From Symsagittifera roscoffensis (Eukaryota; Xenacoelomorpha; Acoela; Convolutidae): DNA of 64,000 nucleotides. The stretch lies in the NCBI RefSeq assembly GCF_963678635.1, contig NC_087067.1, positions 54,056,233-54,120,232 on the forward strand, read 5' to 3'. Positions within the stretch are counted from its first letter, which is position 1, and every line of letters starts with the position of its first letter. The notes beneath the pieces are model-generated. The model was given only the letters and a program-made list of their open reading frames with translations. It did no database searches and was not told the DNA's origin. The position numbers were made by a program, and so were the translations under genes. Below are positions 29,941 through 40,327 of the stretch, piece by piece.

Positions 29941-31062
29941 ATGGTCCTTGCTGATTTTGTTGAAGAAAAGCAAAAAGCAGATTTTAGCAATCCCATTTTT
30001 CATGAGCTTGCAGTTTTGAATGGAGAAATCAACAGACTTGATTCTGAACAATTGGAAGACGCTCTTAAAGCTTTTAGCCTCAGCTGCAGTGGATGTTTTG
30101 GAGTGAAACAGAAGCGCCTCAAAAGTTATGTCCGAGACAAGAAACAGGAAATAGCAGGGCTCAACAAACGTTCTCCCGGGCGTCTGCGACCTCTAGATTA
30201 CCTAATTTTTATTGACTTTGAAGCAACCTGCATGGAAGAAAACCCACCAGGCTTTGTGCACGAAATTATTGAATTTCCTATCATTTTGTTTGACTGTGCG
30301 GAAAGGAAGACTGTTGACGTTTTTCATCAGTTCGTTAGACCTAAACTCAATCCTGTGTTAGACGAGTTTTGTATGAAATTGACCGGGATCACTCAAGAGC
30401 AAGTAGAGCAGGCTGACAGCTTTGTCACAGTGTTTGAAAAAGCGCACGAGTGGATGAGTAATCAAGGATTGTTCGAACCAGGAGTGCATTTTGCAGTAGT
30501 AACTGATGGACCGTGGGATATTGCCAGATTTCTCGTACAACAGTGCATGCTAGATCAGATCTGCGTGCCCTTCTGGGCTTCACGCTGGATTAATATACGA
30601 AAGACGTTTACTAACTACTACAAACTCAAGTACTATCCCAAACTGCCTGATATTGCTGCCATGTTGGAGGCTCTAGGCCTCAAATTCGAGGGAAGACAGC
30701 ACTGCGGATTAGACGATGCAAAGAATTGTGCGACGATAGTGGAGACTCTGTTGCGTGATTATTGTCAGCCGGAGTTCAATGAGTTTCTTGAGAAGTACGG
30801 ATACAGCTGGCTGCTGGAGCCGAAGCAGAAAGACACAACCCCCAAGCCCACTTCAAAGTGTAGCAAGTGGAGAACTCCACAGAAACAGATGCAAAGTGCA
30901 ATCAACCTGGTGAATTTGAATCAGAGAAGTTCCACGGATGGCCACACCTCTAATGATCGGGTCCAAAGCCTTTCTGATAAGCTATTAGCATGTTCGATAC
31001 AGGAAAACGACGAATCACTGAAGAGATACAATTACAGCGAAGCCACCCATGGACAATGTTGA
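29941..31062 (+). CDS. ERI1: ERI1-like 3'-5' exoribonuclease
   Basis: A complete 373-residue protein encoded without introns. An N-terminal SAP-like nucleic-acid-binding region (about 30-65) precedes a DEDDh exonuclease domain (about 80-280). Exonuclease motifs are FIDFEATC (D, E), TDGPWD and HCGLDDAKN (catalytic His and Asp). Length and domain order match animal ERI1, which trims the 3' end of histone mRNA and of 5.8S rRNA and degrades siRNA duplexes. The tail after about 300 is Ser/Thr/Lys-rich and specific to this protein. A 3' splice site appears just before the start codon and AATAAA follows the stop, so it looks like a functional gene. An intronless coding region could mean a retrocopy origin. 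Confidence 0.93.
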   Translation: MVLADFVEEKQKADFSNPIFHELAVLNGEINRLDSEQLEDALKAFSLSCSGCFGVKQKRLKSYVRDKKQEIAGLNKRSPGRLRPLDYLIFIDFEATCMEENPPGFVHEIIEFPIILFDCAERKTVDVFHQFVRPKLNPVLDEFCMKLTGITQEQVEQADSFVTVFEKAHEWMSNQGLFEPGVHFAVVTDGPWDIARFLVQQCMLDQICVPFWASRWINIRKTFTNYYKLKYYPKLPDIAAMLEALGLKFEGRQHCGLDDAKNCATIVETLLRDYCQPEFNEFLEKYGYSWLLEPKQKDTTPKPTSKCSKWRTPQKQMQSAINLVNLNQRSSTDGHTSNDRVQSLSDKLLACSIQENDESLKRYNYSEATHGQC

Positions 31063-32895
31063 TGTTTTTACATTAAACGAACATAGTTTCATGATTCTAT
31101 AACTTAGTGTTTTGTGGACCCTTATTGCTATTACTTATAAATATTATCTGACTTTTTAATGAAAAGTTTGATTTAATCAAGACGGCTGCGATTGAAAGTG
31201 CTTCAATAAAACATTGAACTCCCCTTATTCTTAAGCCTTGAATGTGCCTTAATGTGAATCGTTGATGAATTTAGATTTGTATAAGTTTATGGACGAATGA
31301 ATTAATGAAATAATTGCGCAATTATAACCGTCTGCTGTGTATTTTGTTTTAACTTACGTTTTTTTTCCAGTTTGAAGAGGAATTGGCAATTGCTGATCAA
31401 TAGAATTTGATCTATTGAAGCTTCTGTGCGAATTTTGTTCAAATAGGCGCGATGATTATCATGTCTTCTTCTTGTAGATGTACGTCTCATACGTAAAATT
31501 TTGGTTGCTATTTTTTTTACCCTTCCAATTAGCAAGAGTATTGCAACCGTGTACTAGACTTTTCCCGTTATCAACTTTGTTAAACAGGACTCATCTTCTG
31601 GTGGTACGTTGATTCATAATGAATTCAAGTTTCTTAGCGATTTCGGCACACTTAGCATGGAGGTAACGAATACACCTGGGACGGCAAAGGTACTGGGTTG
31701 AAATTTAACCAGGAGCTGTTTTTTTTTTCGAATGGGAAATATTCTGTTTCAATTAAAATTGTCGGCCTATTATTTGTCTGATAATGTTGTTTTCGGCCGA
31801 GCTGCCACATCTTAGAATAGTTTTTTTGCTGTAAGAATTTTTTATTGTAGTTGCTTTTAGTGCTTTGCTTTACTCCTGCAATTTGTTGTTTTACTTACTT
31901 TGACTTCGTATTTCTTTATTGTTTCGCGTAGGTCGTTTCGAGGGAAGCATAATTTGAATGCTCACTGGATCGCACAAATGCTTTACAAAAATCTTGTAGA
32001 AATAATAGCTCAATTTTTCCTCTTATTTTTCTCGGCTTGATAGGTTTCGGGCCCAAATTATATATTTTTTACGGTGTAATTTTTTTCCGCCCGCGAAACG
32101 TCAAGAATTACAGAAGAACCGGAGCATCATTATATATTTCAGCTTAAGTTCCCGGCCACGTTACATTTTTCATGATTAAGAGTTGGTTTGAGTTTTAAGC
32201 ATTCTGTCATAATTCTCTTGGTGCACCAAAAGTGCAGGGAAATAGTAGAAGGCCGTTCCTTTTGTGTTTAAAAGTAGCAAATGCAAACGGAGTTTTTTTT
32301 ATAGTAGTAGAGCAATTTTCAACCAAATGAAATTACACGAGGAGTTAGTTTTGTTCCGGCTTTTGAAGAAAACAGAATATTTTTGCTTGGTGCGGTTGTT
32401 TATTCAGTCAATTTTGGACGGTCGAAATAATAATTTTAACCAAAGATTTTTTTAGACCCCATTGAAGATATCTACTCCCCTGAAATCAAATGTAAAAAAG
32501 GTATTTTACCTCAGATCATTTTTGAAGTTCTGGAATTTTAAAATTGCGAATTTTGGCGCAGAGGCAATTCAGCCACAGACAATTCATCCGATTTAAAATA
32601 CAGACAATTCAGCCAAAAAAATTTAAAACTTTTCTAATTTGATTAGAGTCAGAAGGGTTTCAACACTTTAACAAAGAAATGTGAAACATCAAATAACAAA
32701 TTTCAAAGATCAAAACAAACTTGGTATGCATAAAGTTTCAAGATATATGTACATTGAAGGTACGAAGTTTTAAATACTTCTGTATAGGGTCTCGATTGTA
32801 GTTTTTTGCGTTTTGAACGAGTTTCTCATTGGTGAGTGAATACTTGGGCCTCGGTTTTCTAATAACATCACCGGACATCATTCGTCTCTCTACAT
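31063..32895. other. Intergenic AT-rich region with dispersed repeat fragments
   Basis: No gene is recognised. The stretch 31615-31700 resembles 47485-47560 (ATGGAGGTAACGA, CCTGGGA blocks). 31745-31830 resembles 35855-35935 (CATCTTAGAAT/CATCTTGGAAT after GTCGGC). These look like remnants of old interspersed repeats. Confidence 0.5.
31205..31210 (+). terminator. Polyadenylation signal of ERI1
   Basis: AATAAA 143 bases after the ERI1 stop codon, the first canonical signal downstream. Confidence 0.6.
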
Positions 32896-33948
32896 TTATT
32901 TCGGCATTTTTTGCTCATCTTTGAAACGTGCGATGAGCTTGGGGAGGGCGGGGTGCTTTGTCGACACGAATTTATTGAAGCTGGCATTCCATGCCTCCAA
33001 TGCATTGTTCGTACGATTTTCACCGCTGAGCACCCGATTGAAAACGTTCCAATCGGCAATGTCAAATTTTGGTTTGACGCGTCTATTCCCTCGACAGGCA
33101 CCAATATAGGTGTCTTCAAAATAGTCCGATAGACTCTGAAATTCCTCTGAAGGATCCAGTTTTTGGAGAGCCTCAAAATCGAAATTAACGTCGTCAACGG
33201 GAACGAATGCCATGCAAATCATTTTTTTGACATTCAGCCAAAAGTCATCATCTTCCATGTGCTTGCGCGTAAATCCAAGTTTTTGTACATTGCGCCATAC
33301 TGCCTGGCCTAGATGGAAGAAACAGAATTGAATTTCTGTATCATGCTGCATTTTCCGTATGGCGTTGCGAACAGCGGCTTCAAAATCAACGACTACTTTT
33401 TTTCCAAATTGCTCTAAGCAGCCAAAAAGTTTTTCAGGTGTCTTGTTGGGCAGCAGAGCATACACCAAGTGTTTAACTGCGTTTTCGATTACACCATGAA
33501 TATTATAAACTTGGTAAAAGACATCTGGTACCACTGAAAACGTTCCATCGCAATGACAGATTTCCGACTGAAAAAGCAAATCAAGCGCTGGTAATATTGC
33601 AAAAACTAAAAATCGACTGTCCGACTTACCAGAATCAAAATACAGGAACGTATCACCGCTGTGTATGAGTTTGAGAGGTTCAGAAGTTTCGTCGACGCTC
33701 TCAAGGTTTTCTGGTTTTGGCATTGTTTCTAAGGCTTGCTGCCTGATTCGGTTTATACTCCGAAGAGATGTTGAGTAACTCGGTATTGTAGGCGCTGCAT
33801 AAAGAGGCAGGTCAATTTGGGAGTTGAAGACAATCTGTCGGGGAGCGTTACCAATGTTTGCGGCTTTTTCTCGAACTTCGTTAGCAAATTTAGCTTGAAT
33901 TTTTGAAGGGCTCGGTAAATGAGCATGCTCGGTTTTTAAGGTGAGTTC
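32896..33948 (-). pseudogene. MULE-family transposase remnant with FLYWCH-like start
   Basis: Open on the minus strand from 33948, with the first ATG at 33723, to the stop at 32896. The region before the ATG has EHAHLPSPSK, like the His-rich end of a FLYWCH zinc finger. The region after it matches the MULE transposase domain: CHCDGTFS (first Asp), VVVDFEAA (second Asp) and CFFHLGQAVWRN (the C/H motif between catalytic residues). The first zinc-finger half and the C-terminal part are missing, and no terminal repeats were found. A decayed transposon is most likely. A domesticated gene cannot be excluded because this frame itself has no stops. Confidence 0.75.
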
Positions 33949-34331
33949 TCAAATTCGATTATTGAGTCTTAATTGCTTCGGATTTTCGCTCTTATGGTAC
34001 CGGAGTTGAGTCGAGCCATGAGCTGTAAGTTTTCCAAATTTAAAGATTTTTGATGGGAAAGTTTATATGTCGAACTATAGTTTGAATGCTTAGTAGTCCG
34101 CCTCTTTTTAAAAATAGTTTTTGGATTCTTCTGGCTCGCTAACCAAGTCAGTCTCATCTCACTATCTAAAAAACAGAAACTTTGAAAAATTGTCCGTTTT
34201 GTCAAACAAGCGGCTGCCTTGTTTTTTTTTCAATTTCTTTTCCGCATCGTCAAATTATATGATTGAAACAACAATTTTCTTTTTAAACTATTTTAATCAT
34301 GTGAATACTTAACCAGTTCCGATTTTATATA

Positions 34332-34491
34332 GTTGCTGTTGTCTTTTTACGAATCGAAGTGTTCATTCGACTTTAAATGGCTCTGTTTTATTTTAAATTG
34401 ACTTAGTCGTTGTTGCTGTTGTCTTTTTACGAATCGAAGTGTTCATTCGACTTTAAATGCCTCTGTTTTATATTAAATTGACTTAGTCGAA
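34332..34491. repeat. 80-bp tandem duplication
   Basis: Two copies (34332-34411 and 34412-34491) differ at only a few positions, starting GTTGCTGTTGTC and ending TTAGTCG. A recent local duplication in non-coding DNA. Confidence 0.85.
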
Positions 34492-34729
34492 TGGAATCTT
34501 CTTAGGCCTTTTTTGGCATTTTTTTCTCGTTACGTTTTCTCAAATAAAGTTTCATTTGTGGAAAACGTTTGAAAGTTTTGGTAGATAAAGTTTTTTGACA
34601 TTTTTTCAAATATATATGTTTTTGTTCCGACTATAGCAAAAATTGGGGAACATTTATCCTTGTGTCGGTTTTTTTTTCAGTCAATTTTCGTCTTTTAAAC
34701 TTGAGAATTCTTAACAGATTTCTTATACC

Positions 34730-35430
34730 ACTTGACTTATATTGTCTGGAGCTCAAATTCAAAAAGTTTTCACATGTGATCATTTTTGGCAAAGTTACAG
34801 GGGTTTGAAAATTGCATGGCCAGTTTATAATACGCGTAACCGACAGGTAATTGCGTTCCAAACTGAATTGAGTTAAGTCATTGGATTTTTGGATTCTTGA
34901 CGCTAAAAACATATCTTTGCAGTTAACATCCCTTTGCGGAGGATAAGTTAACCAAAAAAGAAAAAAATTATTTTTCACAATTTTTCAATTAATTTTTAAC
35001 CCAAAACTTTTAAATTTGCCTAAAAATGCAGTCTCAAAATACAGAGCTTGAAAGCATTCTTCGCCCTGATACACGAGCAGTCTTGTTTCGATTAAGTGGC
35101 TTTTGTCAGTGGAATAGCTTGCGATGATGTGTCAGATAGGTCTCAGTTATGAAACGTACTCCTATCCCCTAAGCAAGATTAGAAAAGTGATTTCGACTTC
35201 CAAAGAAAATGACGGAAAATTTATGCTCGGGTGATTTTTTTATCCAGACGAAATTTGATTTTACGAGCCATTTTGACGGAGCTTTTAAAAATGTCATTCG
35301 AAAGTTATTGTTCAACTTAAGCTCAACTTTAAAAAGATATTTCAACTGTGACCATTTTTTGTTAAGTTATAGGGGCTTAAAGGTTGCCAATTTGGGACAA
35401 TTAAAGCGCAATATATTTCGTGCTGTTAAC
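34730..35430. repeat. Pair of diverged direct repeats
   Basis: 34735-34850 and about 35305-35410 share a series of short blocks (AGCTCAA, TGTGA followed by CATTTTT, AAGTTA followed by AGGGG) in the same order. An old duplication with about 570 bp offset. No coding potential. Confidence 0.45.
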
Positions 35431-36689
35431 GTTCCATTCGAATTTTCATGTTGGTTGTAATTTCCGAGTTTTTTTCGGCTTGAATTGTTTCGGCTGATGA
35501 TAGATCAAAGTTGAAGTTGCTATCGTAAGCGTTCCACAAGTTTTGAGGTGTTGTCGCTTTTTTTTTCGCACGCAGTTTCCGTTTTGAGCGCTCAGTTCAA
35601 TCTTCAACTGGTTATACCGTGAGGGTTGGTGATTGCAAAGTTTATGCGAAAAAAGAAGATTCGTAACAGCATAAAATCGAATTTGAGTTTAGTTCAAATC
35701 CTTTCTACGTGACGTAATTTTTTACCAGGTTCGGTTTTCACATGATTTTTATGAGCTTTTGCTGCTCCATCTGGTTTTGAATTGTTTTCTGTTTTATTTG
35801 ATGTTACAATTCTTAAAATAGTGTTTGATTTGATTGCAGACCGAGCTTCACTCTATAGTTGTTTTTGCAACTATTTATCTGCTGTCGGCTTAGTTGTCGC
35901 ATCTTGGAATCGTTTTTTATGCTGCGCGCTAATGACCTAATTTTGGGTCATTTCAAGTAAAACACAGTTTTAACACTCTCCCCAGCACTATTCAAGTTGG
36001 TTGTTTGTTACCAATCGGTTTGTTGCATTTTTTTTTTTCGTTATGGAAAATTATTTACGAATTTATTGGAAATATTTAGTTTTTCTCAGAAACTTTACTG
36101 ATTTTGAAAAAAATGGGTATCAATTGAATAACCGCCCGCATACTACCCTGTGTATCTGCATGCTCCTCTAGAGTGTCTTCTACTTGACCCCGCTGTCTGC
36201 AGCCTTCGAAAAAGTCTTTGGGGAATGTTTTTTTTTTCGTTTTCTCGAAATCTTACTTTCTCAAATCTGAGTTTTCGGTTTCAATGAATAGAACAGTTTT
36301 GAATAGCTTCCTGCATAAGCTGCTACGCCCAATTTTTTTTACAAATAAAATTAAGGCCCTCAGAAAAGTCAAATTTTTGATTTTGACCATTTGTGAATCT
36401 TTTTGGCTCACTCAAAAGTGAACTTCTCAAATGATATTGTGGGATCATATATGATATTGTGAGTTCATGTATTGTTTTGTGAGACTTGGATTTGGATGAG
36501 AAAAAGCTCGAATCTAAAATTCCTTCAAACCTTCCGTGGTCGGAAAAATGAGATTTCCGAACTTCAATTTTTTATGCTCATAGGGTAAATGTTGTCACCG
36601 GATACTAGGCTTTCTACCGTTAATAAATTTGTTCACAGGATGATTCAAATTGTGGCAATCTCTGAATGTGTTTTTTTGTCAACTCACTG

Positions 36690-38500
36690 ACAAATTTTGA
36701 GCATGTTTGTTTTTTAAATGCTCGTTTTTTCCAAATTTGTTTTTCTGTTAGTTTGATTTCTTTGCGATGTTACATACAGTTTCTTTTTCATTGCATTTCA
36801 TTTCTTTCAGTAGAAGAAAGGCGAACTTCACTTTCGAACAGCAAAAGTGAAAAGGTCACGAAAAACTTGATCGAATTTTAATTTCATAAAGGGGACTTCA
36901 ATTTTCAGATTTCCCAGTGGAAAAAAAAGTTTACTCTTTGTTCCAGTGTTCTCAAATTAAAAAAAAACAATAATTTTGTGTTTTCCTGCGTTCATTTACT
37001 CTTTTCCAACTTTCGACTGGCTATGTTTTAATTTTTGTCAACTCCTTTTTCTGTAGATCTTCTTTTGGTCTTTATTATATGGGCTTACTTGCTTCCTTTT
37101 AAGTCGTTTGCGGAATATTTGGTTGTTGCTTCTCTCGTCGAGTTTCTGTCGGTTAGTTTGTGATGCTTTGTTTGTGTTGTATCACAAATGGCGCGAAGCG
37201 TTGCTTTTGCGTTTAACTACTTGTTTTCATTGTTAAATCAAGTACCTCTTATCAACGTCAGATGGGGTCCAGTGATTCATAATATTAAAGACTCCTCAAC
37301 CGTGATTTGATTGACATCAAAAAGTTCTTCCGAAGTTTTCTCCAAAAGTCGATTTTGATTTTCTAGCCTAACTTTTGCGAGTAAAGAGAGCAAGCAGACC
37401 ATTTCCTAAACGATATAATGAAATTTTTAGCTTAAAAAAGACTTTTTAAGCTTGAGTTGGCGCTTTCCCTGCCTAATAATTTCAAGAAAATCAAAGCGAA
37501 TTTAAAAGTAATTTGAATGTTTATGCTTTTGTTATGGAATTTTCGAAAAAAAAACTAGTTAACTGAAGCGAGTCTTGTATACCCCTTTAGGGTTACGATT
37601 TGACGGAAATTTGATTCAACGTTGGTGAGATCATTGTCATCTCTTTTTGTTGCGACCATTGACAGTAACTTTGTCTTTTTTTTCTACTTCAAATGTTTGT
37701 TTTCGAAGAAAAACAGGTACCAGAAACAATCATCGGGATAGGTCGAGTGATATATTTCAGTCTGATGTGTCGAGAAAAACCTGGTTGATTTTTTTTGGTT
37801 TTTCGTCTAGTTTCGACCGTTTAAAGCGAGTGAGCATGCTTTTTTTTGCTTAATTTAGGCCGTATACAGTATCTCATTTATGCTTAGTTTTAGTTTTACT
37901 CGAGCGAAATTTGTTTTTTTTTCAGAGATTTTTAACGCCATTTTGCGAATCAAAAATTGAAAAATTATGCAATTTTTTTTATCACTACGCAGAAAAAAGC
38001 TACCCTAATTTAAAATGAAATGTTTATTTAAGACAATGGTTGGATCATTCTGTGTTACTTGCACAGTAACCGGCTATCCTTGTCTTTTCAAAAAATAATT
38101 GAAGATTGCTTGAAGGCTATTTGTTTTTCAGTGTCCAGAAAAACACGTATGAAGTATTTGATTTAGCTATTTTTTGAGCAAAAAAAGCAAGCAAGTAGGC
38201 TTATTTAAGCTTAGTTTAAGCCGTTTAAATAGCTTATTTGTGGTTAATTTTTCTTTTACTCCAATAAAATTAGTTTCTTGATTTTTAAAAAGTTTTTCTA
38301 GTCTGTTTATTGAAAGTTTGCTTATTTTTACTATGACCGTCTAATATGCCTAAGCTCTAGTTTTCCGTTCAGATCCTTTTGTCACTCCACGCAGAAAAAA
38401 AAACAACTCTAATTTGAAAACAAAAATTTGTGTTTTTTAAGACAATTGTCAGAGCAGTATGTGGTACTTGTATAGTAAACGGCTGTCCTGGTTAAAATTG
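36690..38500. repeat. Long dispersed repeat, copy A
   Basis: Segments of this AT-rich stretch recur in the same order around the broken retroelement far to the right. 36837-36880 resembles 53766-53800 (GTCACGAAAAAC, TGATCGA). 36900-37030 resembles 61240-61455 (CTCTTTTCCAACT). 37974-38090 and 38333-38490 both resemble 62925-63060 (TACTTG, CAGTAAC, GGCT). The two internal units are themselves a diverged duplication. It is non-coding and of unknown class. Confidence 0.55.
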
Positions 38501-38657
38501 CTTTAAATATATTGCTTTTTATGCTGTTTTCGCTTATACTTGTTGATTGGCCGCTTTTCTTACCGCTTTCATTTTAGCGGTACACTACTCTGGGGTTGAT
38601 TCGAGTAAAAAAACAATGTTAATGAATAATAGGGGTGAATTATTGATTAACTACCAG

Positions 38658-40327
38658 TTATCGTCTAAATGTCTGTCTTGGGTAATTAGCTGCACGAGTG
38701 GTCTTAATGTCCAGACTTTTCGCGGATCCATCTGGCTTAGGATTGGTCCCGGCTTTATGAGATGCTCCAGTTTTTGAGGGAATATTTGTTTGGTTTGATT
38801 GCAGTCCAATATTTTTTCCTGTGGGGTTGTTTTTGCTTGGGTTCCCTTCAGTATTTTTTGTAGACGGCGTCGTCTGATTGGCTGAGCGATCTGTGGTCGT
38901 CTCTGTAGCCTTGAGAGTGGTGGTGGGGATAGGAGTTTTGGATCTGGCCAGTCTGGCTGGCACGGGGATCTTGCCCGCAGACTTGGCCCGTTTTTCTCTG
39001 GGTTGAGATTCTTTTCTAGCCCTGCCTTGTGATTCCGTGGAAGCTGTTACTGGTCCAGTCCAAGTTGAGATCTGAGTTTTGTTTCCTGGTGGCTCCTCCT
39101 TATCTTGTGTCAAAGCTAGCTGGCTTGAATTCTTAGATATGAGCTCTGAATCGGTCTGAGGTTGAAAGCTACTGCTGCTTTTAGTGTCTTTTGTATGTGA
39201 TAGAAAGTTATTAATATTTCGATTGGTTTGCTCTGCGTCATCAAACTTATTGCAGCTTCGTGTTAGCTCCTGGCTAATGTTACGAGTCTCTGAATTAAAT
39301 AGTGAACGTCTGGATTCCGACTCTTTCTGAGATTCCGCACTAGTTTTTGGATCAACTCTGCCTATCTGTCCTGTATTCAGAGCCTGAGAAATTAGTTGTT
39401 CACTGACTGATCCGTGGTCGAACAGTGCATCTGGCAAGCTCTGTAGATATCGGATCAAATCCTCTTTCTTATTAGACTCGCTCGGAACTGCATTCTCGAA
39501 CGGAGGTGTTACACCAAGACTAGTTTGAGCTTTATCAAGCGACAATTGTCTAGAAACCAGCGGTGTGTAAGTTATGGGGTTATAATTGTTGGTGTAAGTG
39601 TAGGGAAGAGATTGTTGTTTTGCGATGGGCATATGAGGCTTACGCCTTGAGCTTGGGAGCCTATCACTGTAGTTGGTTGTTGGTGGATCTAAATAAGACC
39701 TATCATGACCACTGTGCTGAGAAAGGGTTGATGAGGAACTGCTGCTGCTTTCGAGCTCGATGGATATCATGGATCCTCTGTTGCCCACTTCCCTGCCATT
39801 GGCATTCTCCTTGTCAATAGTCACTTTCCCAAACGGCAGTCCCTCGAAGCCTCCCACTGGAGCCATTGCACCGGACCCTGGATCCATCATCCTCACAGGT
39901 CGGAGTGCGGCTACTCCACTTCCTCTGGTAGACATGTAGTCCACGCTGTAAGGATTCAGAGACTGCGACTTCTGCAGCACTTTCTTCGGTCTGCACGAGT
40001 AGCTGGGCAGCACCGGGTCTGTGTCAAACTCAGCGAGCACCGAGAGGCCAGTGTTGTTGCTAGAGTTACTGTACATGGGGGGCTCACTTGTCTTTCGCAC
40101 TTTGACCGTGGCAAAAGGGACAGAAGACAGCATCGCATTGGGAGCAGTTTGAACAGATTTCAATTGGGAGGAAGCTCTACCCAGTTGATTAGCGTACTGG
40201 TCGTTGTTGCTGGGCGTAGCAAAGGCTTGATTAGCTGGTGAAGCGAGTATGAATTCATAGTTATCCACTGGGACGCCGTGGGTGTTTGTGTGGATGTTGT
40301 GCTTCGTTACAGGTTGTGCTGGAACGC
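38658..40327 (-). CDS. Ig gene exon 5 (terminal)
   Basis: Acceptor CACTTTTCAG. Encodes 556 residues of low-complexity tail and the stop at 38658. Several Arg/Lys-rich segments with SP and TP sites (SKTPIP, ARLARS) suggest phosphorylation or cytoskeletal binding. No domain is recognised. Confidence 0.7.

Larger units (their letters stand above)
33949..38657. other. Intergenic AT-rich region
   Basis: No gene is recognised. Many short T-rich ORFs lack homology. Content consists of the repeats annotated separately, homopolymer T runs, and sequence in which nothing else is seen. Confidence 0.5.
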
